A stretch of 64,000 nucleotides of DNA from Rhodoluna sp. (GCA_024641985.1 JAHEBZ010000001.1:140056-204055), one strand, 5' to 3'; positions 34,914 to 44,870 are shown, counted from the stretch's first letter. The notes: a model not told the origin generated them from the letters alone. A program made the numbers and translations.

Positions 34914-36592
34914 ACAAACTGATCAAATCGTTGGTTGCCGCAATTGCCTTCGCAGTTTTAATCGCTACCTCGGCCTGCGCCGCTTTGCCAAGGTCGAGCG
35001 ACATAAAAATAGGGCCTAACCTCGATTCGGGGCTCACCGCCGATTACCTCTACTATTCACCGGTTGGGCCAACCGAGGGCGCCTCGCAAGTCGAAATTCT
35101 TAACGGTTTCTTAAATGCTGGCACCGGCCCGCAAAACGACTACTCGATTGCTCGAGAGTATCTCTCAGAGAAATTCAAATCAGAGTGGAATCCGAGCCAA
35201 GAGGTTTTGATTCAACGCGGCAAAGTTGACTACTCGGTCTATTCGAACACCCTGGCCACGGCCACCGTGGAAGTTGCGGCGCAGGTCAACTCGAAGGGGC
35301 AGTATGAGACCCTGCCCACTGGCAGCACCCGCTTGCTTGACTTCGAATTTGTTTGGGAAAACGACCACTGGCGCTTAGCTAAGGCTCCAAATTTAACCTT
35401 GGTAATCCAGCCCGTTTTCGATGTCATTTTCAGAAGCTATTCGGTCTACTTCTATGACCAGCAGTTCAAATATTTGGTGCCCGACTTGCGCTGGTTCCCG
35501 TCTAGGGCATCCACGGGCACGAGGCTTGTAAATGCATTGCTTGAGGGGTCTAGCGACTGGCTTTCAGGCTCTGTTCAATCAGCAATTCCAAGTGGCACCA
35601 AACTATCTACCGCTTCGGTAACCATCCTTGATGGCGTTGCAACAGTTGACCTAACCAACCGGGCGCTAACCGCCACCCCCAAAATGCGCGAGCGGGCAAA
35701 GGCTCAAATTTCGGCAACTTTGTCGCAATTGGCAAATGTGTATGCCGTTGATATTCAAATTGAACGCACGCCGCAAGACATCGCTTCGATAAAAACCTCG
35801 CTACCACCCGAGATTTCTATGTCGCCGGTTGCGCTTACGGCCTCGGGTTTGGTGCACCTTGCTTCGAACGTAAACACCAGCGTGATTGGTTCTAAGCAGC
35901 TTATGTCGAAGGTTGCAGCAACCGATTTTGCACTTAGTTTTGATGAGCAACATTTGGCAATGGCTAGCCCAGCTGGCACCTATCTGGCCAAACTCGGGCA
36001 GATGGGCAACAACGCCAAACTGATCGATGCCCGCGGCGGGTTGCTGGCACCCGTGTTCGACATCCAAGGCTTTGTTTGGTCGGTTAGCTCGGTGGGTGGT
36101 CAGGGTTTGGTGGTTACTGATCGAGGTGGCAACCGCATTGCGTTCAACGCCGGATGGCTAACCGCAACCGAGCGCTTGTCTTTTGCCGTTAGCCGAGAGG
36201 GTTCGCGCGCACTCGTTTTGGTGAAAACCGAAGGCGGAACTCAGCTTTATGTGGTGGCCATCGAACGAAATGAAAAGTCTGAGCCGGTTCGATTCGGTGC
36301 CCCGAAACTCATTCTGGGATCGGCATCTGCTATTAGCAGCGCAAGTTGGGCTGGCGAGGTAGAAATAGCGGTTATAAGTGCCCGCGCGAACGGTCTCGCG
36401 GCACCGGCAATCACTACCGTGGGCGGCGCTACTACCAACTTGGCTACCATTCAGGGCGCTAAGTCAATTGTTGCCAGCAACGGCACTTCATCGGTTTATG
36501 TGCTGTCGCGCGATGGCACCATGTATCAATACCGCGGAGCAGCCTGGAACCTTGTGCAATCTTCGGTTTTGGCCCTTCATTTCCCAGGCTAA
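34910..36592 (+). CDS. lpqB: LpqB lipoprotein of the MtrAB system
   Basis: A 560-residue lipoprotein: hydrophobic LVAAIAFAVLIATSAC with the lipobox cysteine at about 23, then a GerMN-type domain (about 200-290) and a C-terminal beta-propeller-like part with repeated AW/DRGG-type turns. In actinobacteria LpqB interacts with the MtrB sensor domain. Its ATG overlaps the mtrB stop by four bases (ATGA). Confidence 0.95.
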   Translation: MNKLIKSLVAAIAFAVLIATSACAALPRSSDIKIGPNLDSGLTADYLYYSPVGPTEGASQVEILNGFLNAGTGPQNDYSIAREYLSEKFKSEWNPSQEVLIQRGKVDYSVYSNTLATATVEVAAQVNSKGQYETLPTGSTRLLDFEFVWENDHWRLAKAPNLTLVIQPVFDVIFRSYSVYFYDQQFKYLVPDLRWFPSRASTGTRLVNALLEGSSDWLSGSVQSAIPSGTKLSTASVTILDGVATVDLTNRALTATPKMRERAKAQISATLSQLANVYAVDIQIERTPQDIASIKTSLPPEISMSPVALTASGLVHLASNVNTSVIGSKQLMSKVAATDFALSFDEQHLAMASPAGTYLAKLGQMGNNAKLIDARGGLLAPVFDIQGFVWSVSSVGGQGLVVTDRGGNRIAFNAGWLTATERLSFAVSREGSRALVLVKTEGGTQLYVVAIERNEKSEPVRFGAPKLILGSASAISSASWAGEVEIAVISARANGLAAPAITTVGGATTNLATIQGAKSIVASNGTSSVYVLSRDGTMYQYRGAAWNLVQSSVLALHFPG

Positions 36593-36663
36593 AAAACTCA
36601 AGGTTCTGCACAGGTTGGGCTGCTAATCCGATCGGCGTAGCTATCAAGCCCAAAAGTTAGTTC

Positions 36664-37320
36664 ATGTTTGATGAACTTCTTAACCTGGTCTTGCCCACCA
36701 ACTGCGCAATATGCAAACGTGTTGGCGCTCCCGTTTGCCTAACCTGCTCCGATCATTTTCCCAGTGCCCCAAGATCCACTTGGCGTGCCAATTTGCGTGG
36801 TCAAGCGGTCTGTGATTATTGCGAACCGAGTATCCAATTGATTCGGGCATTCAAAGAGTTTGGTCAAACCGCCGCCGGCAAATTCATGGCGCCACAGATG
36901 GCGAATTTGCTCAATGGTCAACGAGGGTTTTTGGTTGCGGTGCCAAGCAATCGCAGCAACCAAATTAGGCGGGGTTATTCGCCGGCCTTGGTTCTTGCCC
37001 GAATGGTTGCCAAGCATTCGGGGTTTACTGTGATCGATGGGCTTAGGTTCTCGAGACCCGTTGCCGATCAGGCTGCGTTGGGGTTGGAGGCTCGTAGGCA
37101 AAATTTGCATCACAGCATGGTGGCCCGGCCTTCGCTGCGCGGCAAGGCAGTAGTTTTGGTCGACGACGTAGTCACCACGGGGGCCACGTTATTAGAGGCC
37201 GCTCGTGCCGCCGAAGAGCAGGGCGCCACAGTGACCGGGTTTCTGACATTTTCTGAAACTTTGCTGAAAAATGACCAGAAAATTTCAAAAAAGCCCGCGA
37301 AAAATTCAAAATGGGTATAA
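36664..37320 (+). CDS. comF: ComF-family phosphoribosyltransferase-like protein
   Basis: A 218-residue protein. The N-terminal zinc-type cysteines CAICKRVGAPVCLTC and the PRPP-binding motif VVLVDDVVTTGATLLEAA are present, with DQAALGLEARRQNL between. ComF proteins are tied to DNA uptake in some bacteria; no other competence gene is in the window, and in actinobacteria the role is unclear. The 71-base gap after lpqB shows no terminator. Confidence 0.92.
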   Translation: MFDELLNLVLPTNCAICKRVGAPVCLTCSDHFPSAPRSTWRANLRGQAVCDYCEPSIQLIRAFKEFGQTAAGKFMAPQMANLLNGQRGFLVAVPSNRSNQIRRGYSPALVLARMVAKHSGFTVIDGLRFSRPVADQAALGLEARRQNLHHSMVARPSLRGKAVVLVDDVVTTGATLLEAARAAEEQGATVTGFLTFSETLLKNDQKISKKPAKNSKWV

Positions 37321-37361
37321 CTTTCAGACACGGGCAACGACGCCCGACGATGGAGGCCATC

Positions 37362-37991
37362 ATGGAAGTTAAAATCACCGCTAAAAACCTAACCGTGTCA
37401 GACCGATTCCGGGAATATGTGAATGACCGAACCCCAAAGGTTGAGCAACTCGCGCATCGCGTGCAGTCGCTCGACATAAAGGTCACCAGGCACGACCACA
37501 GCAAAAACTCGGGCCCCGAAGATCAGGTCGAGCTAACGGTTTATGAACCTGGCCACGTGATTCGTGCCGAGGCACATGCCGGTGACAAATTTGCTGCTTT
37601 CGATTTGGCATTTGCAAAACTCTCAGAGCGCCTTCGTCGCGCGGCCGATCGCCGCAAGGTGCACCACGGCCACCACGGTTCAATATCAACTAGCGAGTTG
37701 GCTGCGCACGACTTTGCCGAGATTGATTTAACGCCAGCCGACTCTGATGTTTTGTTAGGCAAAGTTAGGCCTGCCGCGGTCGCCGAGGTAGAGGCCCCAG
37801 ACTTTGGCGAAAGCCCAGTGGTTATTCGCCGCAAAGAGTTTGCCAGTAACCCAATGACGGTTGACGATGCTTTGTATCACATGGAGTTAGTCGGTCACGA
37901 TTTCTATCTCTTCCTCGATTCTGAAACCAACAAACCCAGCGTTGTTTATCGTCGCAAAGGCTGGAGTTATGGCGTGGTGACTCTTGGTTAG
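37362..37991 (+). CDS. hpf: Ribosome hibernation promoting factor, long form
   Basis: A 209-residue S30AE protein. The N-terminal domain begins MEVKITAKNLTVSDRFREYV; the C-terminal S30AE_C dimerisation domain includes MTVDDALYHMELVGHDFYLF. Long HPF forms 100S ribosome dimers in stationary phase. I prefer ATG 37362, which has GGAGG (37352-37356) five bases upstream, over the in-frame starts at 37311 and 37350. Confidence 0.96.
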   Translation: MEVKITAKNLTVSDRFREYVNDRTPKVEQLAHRVQSLDIKVTRHDHSKNSGPEDQVELTVYEPGHVIRAEAHAGDKFAAFDLAFAKLSERLRRAADRRKVHHGHHGSISTSELAAHDFAEIDLTPADSDVLLGKVRPAAVAEVEAPDFGESPVVIRRKEFASNPMTVDDALYHMELVGHDFYLFLDSETNKPSVVYRRKGWSYGVVTLG

Positions 37992-38015
37992 AGTTCGCTG
38001 AAAGCAATACCGGAA

Positions 38016-38046
38016 CAGGGCTCAGCCGCCTCGCGGCTGGGCCCTG
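38016..38046. terminator. Strong hairpin between hpf and secA
   Basis: A 14-bp stem (CAGGGCTCAGCCGC against GCGGCTGGGCCCTG, one G-U pair) with a three-base loop sits 24 bases after the hpf stop. No T-run follows, as for many actinobacterial terminators. Confidence 0.7.
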
Positions 38047-38050
38047 CGTC

Positions 38051-38056
38051 TAAGAT
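38051..38056 (+). promoter_or_regulatory. Likely -10 of secA (TAAGAT)
   Basis: TAAGAT begins five bases after the hairpin, 36 bases before the proposed TTG start, with GGAG at 38083-38086. The -35 would fall inside the hairpin stem. Confidence 0.4.
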
Positions 38057-38092
38057 TGAACAAAGACCTTTTCAAACGGCTTGGAGCAAAAC

Positions 38093-40762
38093 TTGGCTAA
38101 TCTAATCGACAAACTTCTGCGCGCAGGCGAGGGCAAAATCCTTGCAAAGCTTCGCAACTATGCCGACGCCATCAACGCGCTCGAAGTCGACTTCACGGCG
38201 CTAACCGATGACGAATTGCGCAACGAAACCACAGTTCTGCGCGAGCGCTATGCAGCTGGCGAAAGCCTCGACGATCTTCTCCCCGAGGCTTTCGCCGCTG
38301 TGCGCGAGGCCTCGAAGCGCACCTTAGGCATGCGCCCATACGATGTTCAGCTAATGGGTGGCGCTGCCTTGCACCTTGGCAACATCGCCGAAATGAAGAC
38401 CGGTGAAGGCAAGACCCTCGTGGCAACCTTCCCGGCCTACCTAAACGCAATTGCTGGTCGAGGCGTTCACGTCATCACCGTAAACGACTACCTAGCTAGC
38501 TATCAATCAGACCTAATGGGTCGAGTCTTCAGGGCGCTCGGCATGACAACCGGCTGCATCATCTCGGGCCAAGATTCAATCGTTCGCCGCGAGCAATACC
38601 TAGCCGACATCACCTATGGCACCAACAACGAATTCGGTTTCGATTACCTACGCGACAACATGGCTTGGCAGCAGGCCGATCTGGTTCAGCGCGGCCACTT
38701 CTTTGCCGTTGTCGATGAGGTCGACTCGATTCTGATCGACGAGGCTCGCACGCCACTCATCATCTCGGGCCCTGCTTCTGGCGATGCCAACCGCTGGTTC
38801 GGCGAGTTCGCCAAAATCGCCGAAAAACTTCAACCGGTAATCGACTATGAGGTTGACGAAAAAAAGCGCACAGTCGGCATTCTTGAGCCAGGTATTGAAA
38901 AGGTCGAGGATTACCTTGGCATCGCAAATCTCTACGAATCAGAGAACACTCCGCTGATTTCGTTCTTGAACAACTCAATTCGTGCCAAGTCATTGTTCAA
39001 GCGCGATAAAGACTACGTAGTCATCGACGGCGAAGTTCTAATTGTTGATGAGCACACCGGCCGCATCTTGGCCGGCCGCCGCTATAACGAGGGCATTCAC
39101 CAGGCCATCGAAGCCAAGGAAGGCGTTGAGGTTAAGGCCGAAAACCAAACCCTGGCTACCGTTACCCTTCAAAACTACTTCCGCCTCTACAACAAGCTTT
39201 CTGGAATGACGGGAACCGCCGAAACCGAAGCCGGCGAGTTCATGAGCACCTACAAATTGGGCGTTGTTCCTATCCCAACCAATAAGCCAATGGTTCGCAT
39301 CGACCAACCCGACTTGATCTACAAGAACGAAGAGGTCAAGTTTGCTCAGGTAGTCGTCGACATCGCGGCTCGCCACCAAACCGGCCAGCCAGTTCTAGTC
39401 GGAACCACATCGGTCGAGAAGAGCGAATACCTCTCGAAGCTTTTGGCTAAGGCTGGCGTGCGACACGAGGTTTTGAACGCCAAAAACCACGCTCGCGAGG
39501 CAGCGATCGTTGCTCAGGCGGGTCGCCTGGGTGCCGTTACCGTGGCAACCAACATGGCCGGCCGCGGAACCGACGTAATGCTCGGTGGAAACGCCGAATT
39601 CTTGACAGTTGACGCCCTGCAAAAGCGCGGCTTGAACCCCGATGAAAACCCTGAAGAATATGAAGCCGCCTGGGCGGATCAGTTTGCTCAGGTAAAGGCC
39701 GAGGTTGCCTCAGAAGCCGATAAGGTTCTTGCGGTTGGCGGCCTTTATGTTCTTGGCACCGAACGCCACGAGTCACGCCGCATCGACAACCAGCTTCGCG
39801 GTCGTGCGGGTCGCCAAGGCGACCAGGGTGAATCGCGCTTCTACCTTTCGCTCACCGATGACCTAATGCGCATGTTCAACTCGGGTGCCGCAAGCGCCAT
39901 GATGAACCGCTCTGATGTTCCAGACGACATGGCCATCGAATCGAAGATTGTCAGCCGCGCTATCGCCAGTGCGCAAAGCCAGGTTGAGGGCCGAAACGCC
40001 GAGGTTCGCAAGAACGTTCTCAAATACGACGACGTGCTGAACCGCCAGCGTGAGGCAATCTACAGCGACCGCAGGCACATCCTTGAGGGTGACAAAATCG
40101 ACACCCGAGTCGAGTCATTCCTTCAAGACGCAATCGCCGCAATCGTTGATGTTCACATCTCAGATAACGCTGGCAACGACTGGGATCTAGAGGCACTTTG
40201 GGCAGACCTGAAGGCAATCTATCCGGTAGGGCTCGAAATTCAAGAGGTCTTGGCCGAAGCCGGCAACCGTTCTCGTTTAACCAAGTCTTGGTTGACCAAC
40301 GAGTTGGTTAGCGATGCTCGAATTGCCTATGCAAAGCGCGAAGAGCAGATTGGCTCAGAGGGCATGCGCGAACTCGAACGACGCGTTGTTTTGTCGGTTG
40401 TCGACCGCAAGTGGCGTGACCACCTTTATGAAATGGACTACCTAAAAGAGGGCATTGGCCTTCGTGCAATGGCGCAACGCGACCCGTTGGTTGAATATCA
40501 ACGCGAGGGTTACTCGATGTTCCAGCAAATGATGGGTGGCATCAAAGAAGAGTCGGTCGGCTTCTTGTTCAATGTTGAGGTTCAGGTTGAGCCGGCTCCG
40601 GCTCCGGTTGTCGATCAATCGCAGCTGACCTACATTGCGCCAAACGAAGATGGTGCAGCCGAGGCTCACGGTGCCAACGAGCGCCAGGCGCAGGTGCCAC
40701 CGGCCAACCCCACTCAGAAACCTGAGCAGGGCGGCCAGGGTAGCTCTTTCTTCAAGAACTAA
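38093..40762 (+). CDS. secA: Preprotein translocase ATPase SecA
   Basis: About 889 residues, the SecA1-type motor of the Sec pathway. Walker A is [12 protein letters not shown], Walker [19 protein letters not shown], and helicase motifs [14 protein letters not shown] and [21 protein letters not shown] are intact. The C-terminus ([11 protein letters not shown]) has no zinc-binding SecC motif. The start chosen is TTG 38093 (GGAG 6 bases upstream), which gives the family-like [17 protein letters not shown]. It shares a CTAA stop overlap with the next gene on the other strand. Confidence 0.97.
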   Translation: MANLIDKLLRAGEGKILAKLRNYADAINALEVDFTALTDDELRNETTVLRERYAAGESLDDLLPEAFAAVREASKRTLGMRPYDVQLMGGAALHLGNIAEMKTGEGKTLVATFPAYLNAIAGRGVHVITVNDYLASYQSDLMGRVFRALGMTTGCIISGQDSIVRREQYLADITYGTNNEFGFDYLRDNMAWQQADLVQRGHFFAVVDEVDSILIDEARTPLIISGPASGDANRWFGEFAKIAEKLQPVIDYEVDEKKRTVGILEPGIEKVEDYLGIANLYESENTPLISFLNNSIRAKSLFKRDKDYVVIDGEVLIVDEHTGRILAGRRYNEGIHQAIEAKEGVEVKAENQTLATVTLQNYFRLYNKLSGMTGTAETEAGEFMSTYKLGVVPIPTNKPMVRIDQPDLIYKNEEVKFAQVVVDIAARHQTGQPVLVGTTSVEKSEYLSKLLAKAGVRHEVLNAKNHAREAAIVAQAGRLGAVTVATNMAGRGTDVMLGGNAEFLTVDALQKRGLNPDENPEEYEAAWADQFAQVKAEVASEADKVLAVGGLYVLGTERHESRRIDNQLRGRAGRQGDQGESRFYLSLTDDLMRMFNSGAASAMMNRSDVPDDMAIESKIVSRAIASAQSQVEGRNAEVRKNVLKYDDVLNRQREAIYSDRRHILEGDKIDTRVESFLQDAIAAIVDVHISDNAGNDWDLEALWADLKAIYPVGLEIQEVLAEAGNRSRLTKSWLTNELVSDARIAYAKREEQIGSEGMRELERRVVLSVVDRKWRDHLYEMDYLKEGIGLRAMAQRDPLVEYQREGYSMFQQMMGGIKEESVGFLFNVEVQVEPAPAPVVDQSQLTYIAPNEDGAAEAHGANERQAQVPPANPTQKPEQGGQGSSFFKN

Positions 40763-41268
40763 AGCACGCTCACAGATGTTGCTCGCCAACGAGAGTTAAT
40801 ACCCTCTAGGCGAATTGTCACTGCGCGGGTGCGGTTGCTCGAGTTCAGCAGAACCACAGATTCAATCACTCCGTCGCGGGGTGAAGAATTGTGCACATTC
40901 TGAATCGAGAACCTTTGCACCATTGCCTTCTTGCCTAGCAAGGCTCGATGCTGCCTAGCTTGCGCCGACTTGAGGGCGAGTCGCTGATAAACCTCGTCGC
41001 TTAATAATCGGGAGAGTTGTTCAACCTGCCGTGAACCGGTGATTACATCGATGACCCCAGTGGCAATGGCGGTCAAACTTGGGTTTGGGTCTGGCAAATC
41101 TGCTGTTTTACTGCGTTGCTGGCCAAAATATTCCTCGGCTTCGATCGGGTTTGAAACGACGTGCTTTTTCAGATTGCGGGCCTTACGTGGAGCTTTTTTG
41201 GCTTTCGCCTTTTTGTCGTTAGCGTTCTCTGCATCAGAATTGGGTGCCGTGTTTGACATTTCCCCCAT
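40759..41268 (-). CDS. Rv3235-family (DUF6459) protein
   Basis: A 169-residue protein. A lysine-rich, disordered N-terminus (about 1-40) is followed by a compact domain with [20 protein letters not shown] and a strand-rich end ([29 protein letters not shown]), which fits the Rv3235/DUF6459 family found near secA in actinobacteria. Function unknown. The ATG has GGAGGTG about eight bases upstream and a good promoter further up. Confidence 0.75.
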   Translation of the reverse strand: MGEMSNTAPNSDAENANDKKAKAKKAPRKARNLKKHVVSNPIEAEEYFGQQRSKTADLPDPNPSLTAIATGVIDVITGSRQVEQLSRLLSDEVYQRLALKSAQARQHRALLGKKAMVQRFSIQNVHNSSPRDGVIESVVLLNSSNRTRAVTIRLEGINSRWRATSVSVL

Positions 41269-41298
41269 CCCCTTTCACCTCCGTGTGGAGGAATCTTG

Positions 41299-41327
41299 AC
41301 GCTATGACCGATTTAATGTCTGGTCAA
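41299..41327 (-). promoter_or_regulatory. Promoter of the Rv3235-family gene
   Basis: On the minus strand, -35 TTGACC (41322-41327), a 17-base spacer and -10 TAGCGT (41299-41304). The same stretch contains TGACC (41305-41309) and GGTCA (41322-41326) inverted half-sites that could bind a regulator. Confidence 0.6.
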
Positions 41328-41343
41328 GGGTTATTAGGAAAAT

Positions 41344-41352
41344 TGTGGATAA
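41344..41352 (-). promoter_or_regulatory. DnaA box (TTATCCACA), upstream copy
   Basis: A perfect match to the DnaA-box consensus on the minus strand (TGTGGATAA on the plus strand), within an AT-rich stretch about 40 bases before the GTG of the hypothetical gene. It belongs to a 13-base sequence, TTGTGGATAACTT, that recurs at 41858. Confidence 0.6.
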
Positions 41353-41391
41353 CTTTTTAATAAATGTCGTAGGTGCTGAATAATTCGGAGG

Positions 41392-41901
41392 GTGAATTTA
41401 GACCACCTTTTTGAAGATTTAGAGGCTCAATTCGAATCTGGTTTCGGTGCAACCGTCGCTCATTCGAAGTTTTTGAGTTGCAACGGTTTGCGAATTGTGC
41501 CGCAACGCGGATTGCCCGAAAATCTGGTTGCTCCAATTATTGGCTCAGATTTTGTTGCCGGGCTTGACCAGGGGTTTATGTTGTGGCACGTCTTTCCGAG
41601 CGAACAAATTATCGAGATTTTGCCCCAGACCTACGAGGATTCGGAGTTACCCAGGCTGAAGCATTTTGATCGAAAACTATGTGATTTATTAGAGAGTTTT
41701 GCAAAGCCGGTTGAAATTGTTTGGCACACGGGTGAGATGCATAATGCTCCGCAGCGCGGAATGATGGTTGAGCTTGTGTGTGGCTTAATGGTTGTTGAAA
41801 CGACCCGCGGAATAGTCGCTGTTTCGCCGCGTTCAGCCAGCAAAATTTGCATTGAAGTTGTGGATAACTTGAGCGAAGAATTCGAAGTACGAGTTGGCTA
41901 G
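41392..41901 (+). CDS. Conserved-looking hypothetical protein
   Basis: A 169-residue soluble protein that I do not recognise. It is acidic at the N-terminus (LDHLFEDLEAQFES) and otherwise mixed alpha/beta with LRIVPQRGLPENLVAPIIGSD and IVAVSPRSASKICIEVV. The GTG start has GGAGG directly abutting it, too close to act as a ribosome binding site, and a -10-like AATAAT (41379-41384) seven bases upstream, so leaderless initiation is likely. Coding sequence is visibly more AT-rich than its neighbours. It leads into the SAF and CpaE-like genes. Confidence 0.7.
   Translation: MNLDHLFEDLEAQFESGFGATVAHSKFLSCNGLRIVPQRGLPENLVAPIIGSDFVAGLDQGFMLWHVFPSEQIIEILPQTYEDSELPRLKHFDRKLCDLLESFAKPVEIVWHTGEMHNAPQRGMMVELVCGLMVVETTRGIVAVSPRSASKICIEVVDNLSEEFEVRVG
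41859..41867 (-). promoter_or_regulatory. DnaA box (TTATCCACA), second copy
   Basis: A second perfect DnaA-box match, inside the 3' end of the hypothetical gene, 515 bases from the first and in the same orientation. Together they share the 13-mer TTGTGGATAACTT. Confidence 0.5.
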
Positions 41902-41905
41902 CCTG

Positions 41906-42529
41906 ATGGTCAAGAAAATGATTACCCGAACCGATGGCAGTCGAACCAAATATGCCATTGGCGCGTTGGCTTTAATCGCACTTTCAACCGCTGGCGTGTG
42001 GTTAACCATCGAATCCAACGATCAAACGGCCGAATATTTGGTTGCGGCATCGGCCTTGCCTGCCGGCAGCCCTGTGGCAGCCGGCCAAGTCTCCAAGCTC
42101 AGTGCCAATCTGGGGGCTTCGGCGGCAAACTATGTGCTTGACGGCCAGTTGCCCAACGGCGCTTATTTGCTTGGCCCGGTTGTTGCCGGGCAATTAATTG
42201 CCAAAAACCAGCTTGCCAGTGCGGTTCTCGACAGCCGTTCGCCCGTGGTCATCGAATCAAAAATGCCAATTGCTGCTGGCATTAAACCCGGAAGCTCGGT
42301 CGATGTTTGGGTCTCTAAACGGCTCGAAAACAGTGCTTACGCGCCACCGGTTGCAGTGGTGTTAGCCGCCGAGGTTGCCCAGGTTATTGCGCCCAGCGGC
42401 ATGTTTGCCTCGGCGGTTCCATCGGTTGAGCTTTGGGTGCCATCGGCGGCGGTTTCGCCAATTTTGGCGGCGATTGCCTCGCAAGATTCAATCTCGCTTG
42501 TGTTAAGGCCCACCGTTGCCGACAAGTGA
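41906..42529 (+). CDS. SAF domain-containing protein (CpaB/RcpC-like)
   Basis: About 207 residues: one N-terminal membrane helix (YAIGALALIALSTAGVWLTI), then an extracytoplasmic SAF-like domain with YLVAASALPAGSPVAAGQVS, as in CpaB-type Flp pilus proteins. The second half (IAAGIKPGSSVDVWV) continues that fold. The start is either the ATG at 41906, just after the previous stop, or the TTG at 41894. No pilin, CpaF or TadB/C gene accompanies it. Confidence 0.75.
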   Translation: MVKKMITRTDGSRTKYAIGALALIALSTAGVWLTIESNDQTAEYLVAASALPAGSPVAAGQVSKLSANLGASAANYVLDGQLPNGAYLLGPVVAGQLIAKNQLASAVLDSRSPVVIESKMPIAAGIKPGSSVDVWVSKRLENSAYAPPVAVVLAAEVAQVIAPSGMFASAVPSVELWVPSAAVSPILAAIASQDSISLVLRPTVADK

Positions 42530-43367
42530 TGTCACGTCTAAAACCATCGCCGTATGGGGCGCCCATGGCTCACCCGGCAAAACTACTATCGCCATAAATC
42601 TTGCCTGCGAGTTAGCGCTTTCTGGAGCCAGCGTTTTCTTGCTTGATTTAGACCTGGTTTCACCAAGTTTGGCGCAGTGCCTGGGCTTAACCGAGCATCC
42701 CGCGGGGTTGGCAGCCGCCTGCCGGTTAGTCGCTCAACAACGGTTCGATATTGTGCAACTCGAGCGCCTCAGCGTGCGCATTTCAGCCGGCAAACAATCG
42801 GTGGCCGCCATGACAGGTCTCACCAACGCAAACCGTTGGCCAGAGGTTTCCGCCGATTCGCTCGGCATGATCCTCGAGCTTGCATCACAGCACTTTGATT
42901 ATTTGGTTCTCGACCTAGCCTCAAGCCTTGAGCCGGGCCTTAGGCAGCCCCATGCGGCTCAAGAGCGCAATCAAGCAACTTTGGCGGCACTCGCCATGGC
43001 CGAGGTTGTCATAGCCGTTTGTGGTGCCGACCCTGTATCAATCGAACGCTTCTTGGCCAGCGAACCTGCTTTCAAGCAGGCCGCCACTGCCGAGCCGCTA
43101 ATCATGGTTAATCGCCTGCGCAAATCGGTGCTTGGCCACTCAGCAAAAAATCAAATAACTGAAACTTTGGCTCGGCTGGCAAACCTAAACATTCATGGTT
43201 TTGTGCCCGACGATCCGGCCGCGGCCGATCAATCGTTGCTCGAGGCCATGCCCATTGCGCTAGCGCGCAGGTCTTCGGCTGCCAAGCAGGCCATCGCTGT
43301 CTTTACTCAAAATCACATTTTGCTACAACGCAGTCGCCTAGACAAACGCGTGGCTAAACTCGGTTAG
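42516..43367 (+). CDS. CpaE/MinD-like P-loop ATPase
   Basis: A 283-residue ATPase of the ParA/MinD superfamily. The Walker A loop is GAHGSPGKTT (residues 15-24), lacking the KGG lysine of standard deviant Walker motifs; FLLDLDLVSPSLAQCLG and HFDYLVLDLASSLEPG follow as switch and Walker B regions. TTG start overlaps the SAF gene by 14 bases. It is likely a partner of the SAF protein, in a locus conserved next to pdtaS. Confidence 0.78.
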   Translation: MPTSDVTSKTIAVWGAHGSPGKTTIAINLACELALSGASVFLLDLDLVSPSLAQCLGLTEHPAGLAAACRLVAQQRFDIVQLERLSVRISAGKQSVAAMTGLTNANRWPEVSADSLGMILELASQHFDYLVLDLASSLEPGLRQPHAAQERNQATLAALAMAEVVIAVCGADPVSIERFLASEPAFKQAATAEPLIMVNRLRKSVLGHSAKNQITETLARLANLNIHGFVPDDPAAADQSLLEAMPIALARRSSAAKQAIAVFTQNHILLQRSRLDKRVAKLG

Positions 43368-44843
43368 GTGTCGACACTTAGTGATCTGGTAAAAAAGCAT
43401 GGCGTTCCAAACCACGCCAACATCGAGTGGTTGCACCTTCTCACTGCCGATTGGCAGTTGATCGCCGACCTCGCCTTTGCCGATTTGGTTCTATGGATCC
43501 CAACCCCCGAAGGCAGTTTTGTGGCTGCCGGGCACGCGCGGCCATCTAGTGCGGCAACGGTGTTTTATCGCGACATCAGCGGCGAACCCGTGCGCAAAGA
43601 ATGGGCGGCGCAAATCAGTCAGGCTTTCACCAGCGGCAAGCAGGTTGACCTTCAAACCCCCGATACCTACGACGGTCTTCCTACCAGGCTGAGCGCAATC
43701 CCGGTTCGTCGCAAACTGTCGGCAAAATCTGATGAGGTGACTGAACGGCCAATTGCCGTGGTTACTCGCCACACAAACCTTGCTGAAGCCAAGGCGCCTA
43801 ACAAGCTTCAACTCAACTATCTCAGCTGTGGCAACGAACTTCTCGAAATGATGGGCGATGGCAACTACCCAGACTTTAGCAATCAAACTGGGCCGCGTCG
43901 CGGAGCTCCCCGCGCCAACGATGGCTTGCTTCGCCTCGACGAAGATGGAGTTGTTGTTTTTGCTAGCCCAAACGGCCTTTCGGCCTTCAACAGGCTCGGC
44001 ATTCAGGGCGAGCTCGAAGGCAAGTCGCTAGCCGAGGCAGCCTCTAAAGTGTTGAAAACTCAGATCCAAACCGACGAGGGCTTGGCCTTGGTGGTTAGCG
44101 GTCGGGCGCCTTGGCGCACCGACATGGAGTCGCGAAACGTGACCCTCACGGTCAGGGCAATTCCGCTTCGCAAGCATGGCGCACGCACCGGCGCGATAGT
44201 GCTTTGCCGCGATGCCACCGAATTGCGCCGTCAAGAGCGCGAACTGATCACAAAAGATGCAACCATCCGTGAAATTCATCACCGGGTAAAAAACAATTTG
44301 CAAACCGTGGCAAGCTTGCTTCGCATTCAGGCACGTCGAAGCAAGAGCGACGAAACCAAAGAGTCGCTCGAGCAGGCAATGCGAAGGGTTTCGGCAATCG
44401 CTTTGGTTCACGACACCTTGTCTGAGGGTTTAAATCAGGATGTTAACTTCGATGAGGTGTTCGACCGCATTTTGATGTTGGCAACCGAGGTGGCCTCAAG
44501 CATGAACACATCGGTGCGCCCACTTATTGATGGCAAATTTGGCCAACTTCGTAGCGAGTTAGCCACACCACTTGCCGTTGCGCTAACCGAAGTCGTAACT
44601 AACGCCGTTGAGCACGGGCTGGCCGATCGCAGCGGTGTAGTTGCGGTCAACGCCGAGCGCAAACAAAAGCAACTGCTGATCACGGTTTCAGACAATGGCA
44701 AAGGCCTAACCGATGGCAAAGTGGGTGCCGGGCTTGGCACTCAAATCATTCGCACACTCATCGAGGGCGAGCTGCGCGGCACAATTCACTGGTCTTCACC
44801 CAAAGAGGGCGGCGCTCGAGTGGCAATTTCTATACCGCTTTAG
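43368..44843 (+). CDS. pdtaS: PdtaS-like sensor histidine kinase (HisKA_2)
   Basis: A 491-residue soluble kinase with an N-terminal GAF-like region (about 1-160), a PAS-like region (about 185-295), and a HisKA_2/HATPase core. The phosphoacceptor helix is EIHHRVKNNLQTVASLLRIQ; the ATPase domain has TEVVTNAVEHGLAD and VSDNGKGLTDG. In mycobacteria PdtaS phosphorylates the RNA-binding antiterminator PdtaR; no PdtaR is in the window. GTG start directly follows the CpaE-like stop. It converges on whiB1. Confidence 0.92.
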   Translation: MSTLSDLVKKHGVPNHANIEWLHLLTADWQLIADLAFADLVLWIPTPEGSFVAAGHARPSSAATVFYRDISGEPVRKEWAAQISQAFTSGKQVDLQTPDTYDGLPTRLSAIPVRRKLSAKSDEVTERPIAVVTRHTNLAEAKAPNKLQLNYLSCGNELLEMMGDGNYPDFSNQTGPRRGAPRANDGLLRLDEDGVVVFASPNGLSAFNRLGIQGELEGKSLAEAASKVLKTQIQTDEGLALVVSGRAPWRTDMESRNVTLTVRAIPLRKHGARTGAIVLCRDATELRRQERELITKDATIREIHHRVKNNLQTVASLLRIQARRSKSDETKESLEQAMRRVSAIALVHDTLSEGLNQDVNFDEVFDRILMLATEVASSMNTSVRPLIDGKFGQLRSELATPLAVALTEVVTNAVEHGLADRSGVVAVNAERKQKQLLITVSDNGKGLTDGKVGAGLGTQIIRTLIEGELRGTIHWSSPKEGGARVAISIPL

Positions 44844-44870
44844 CCGCCATTTCAAGCCCTGCGGCTAATA

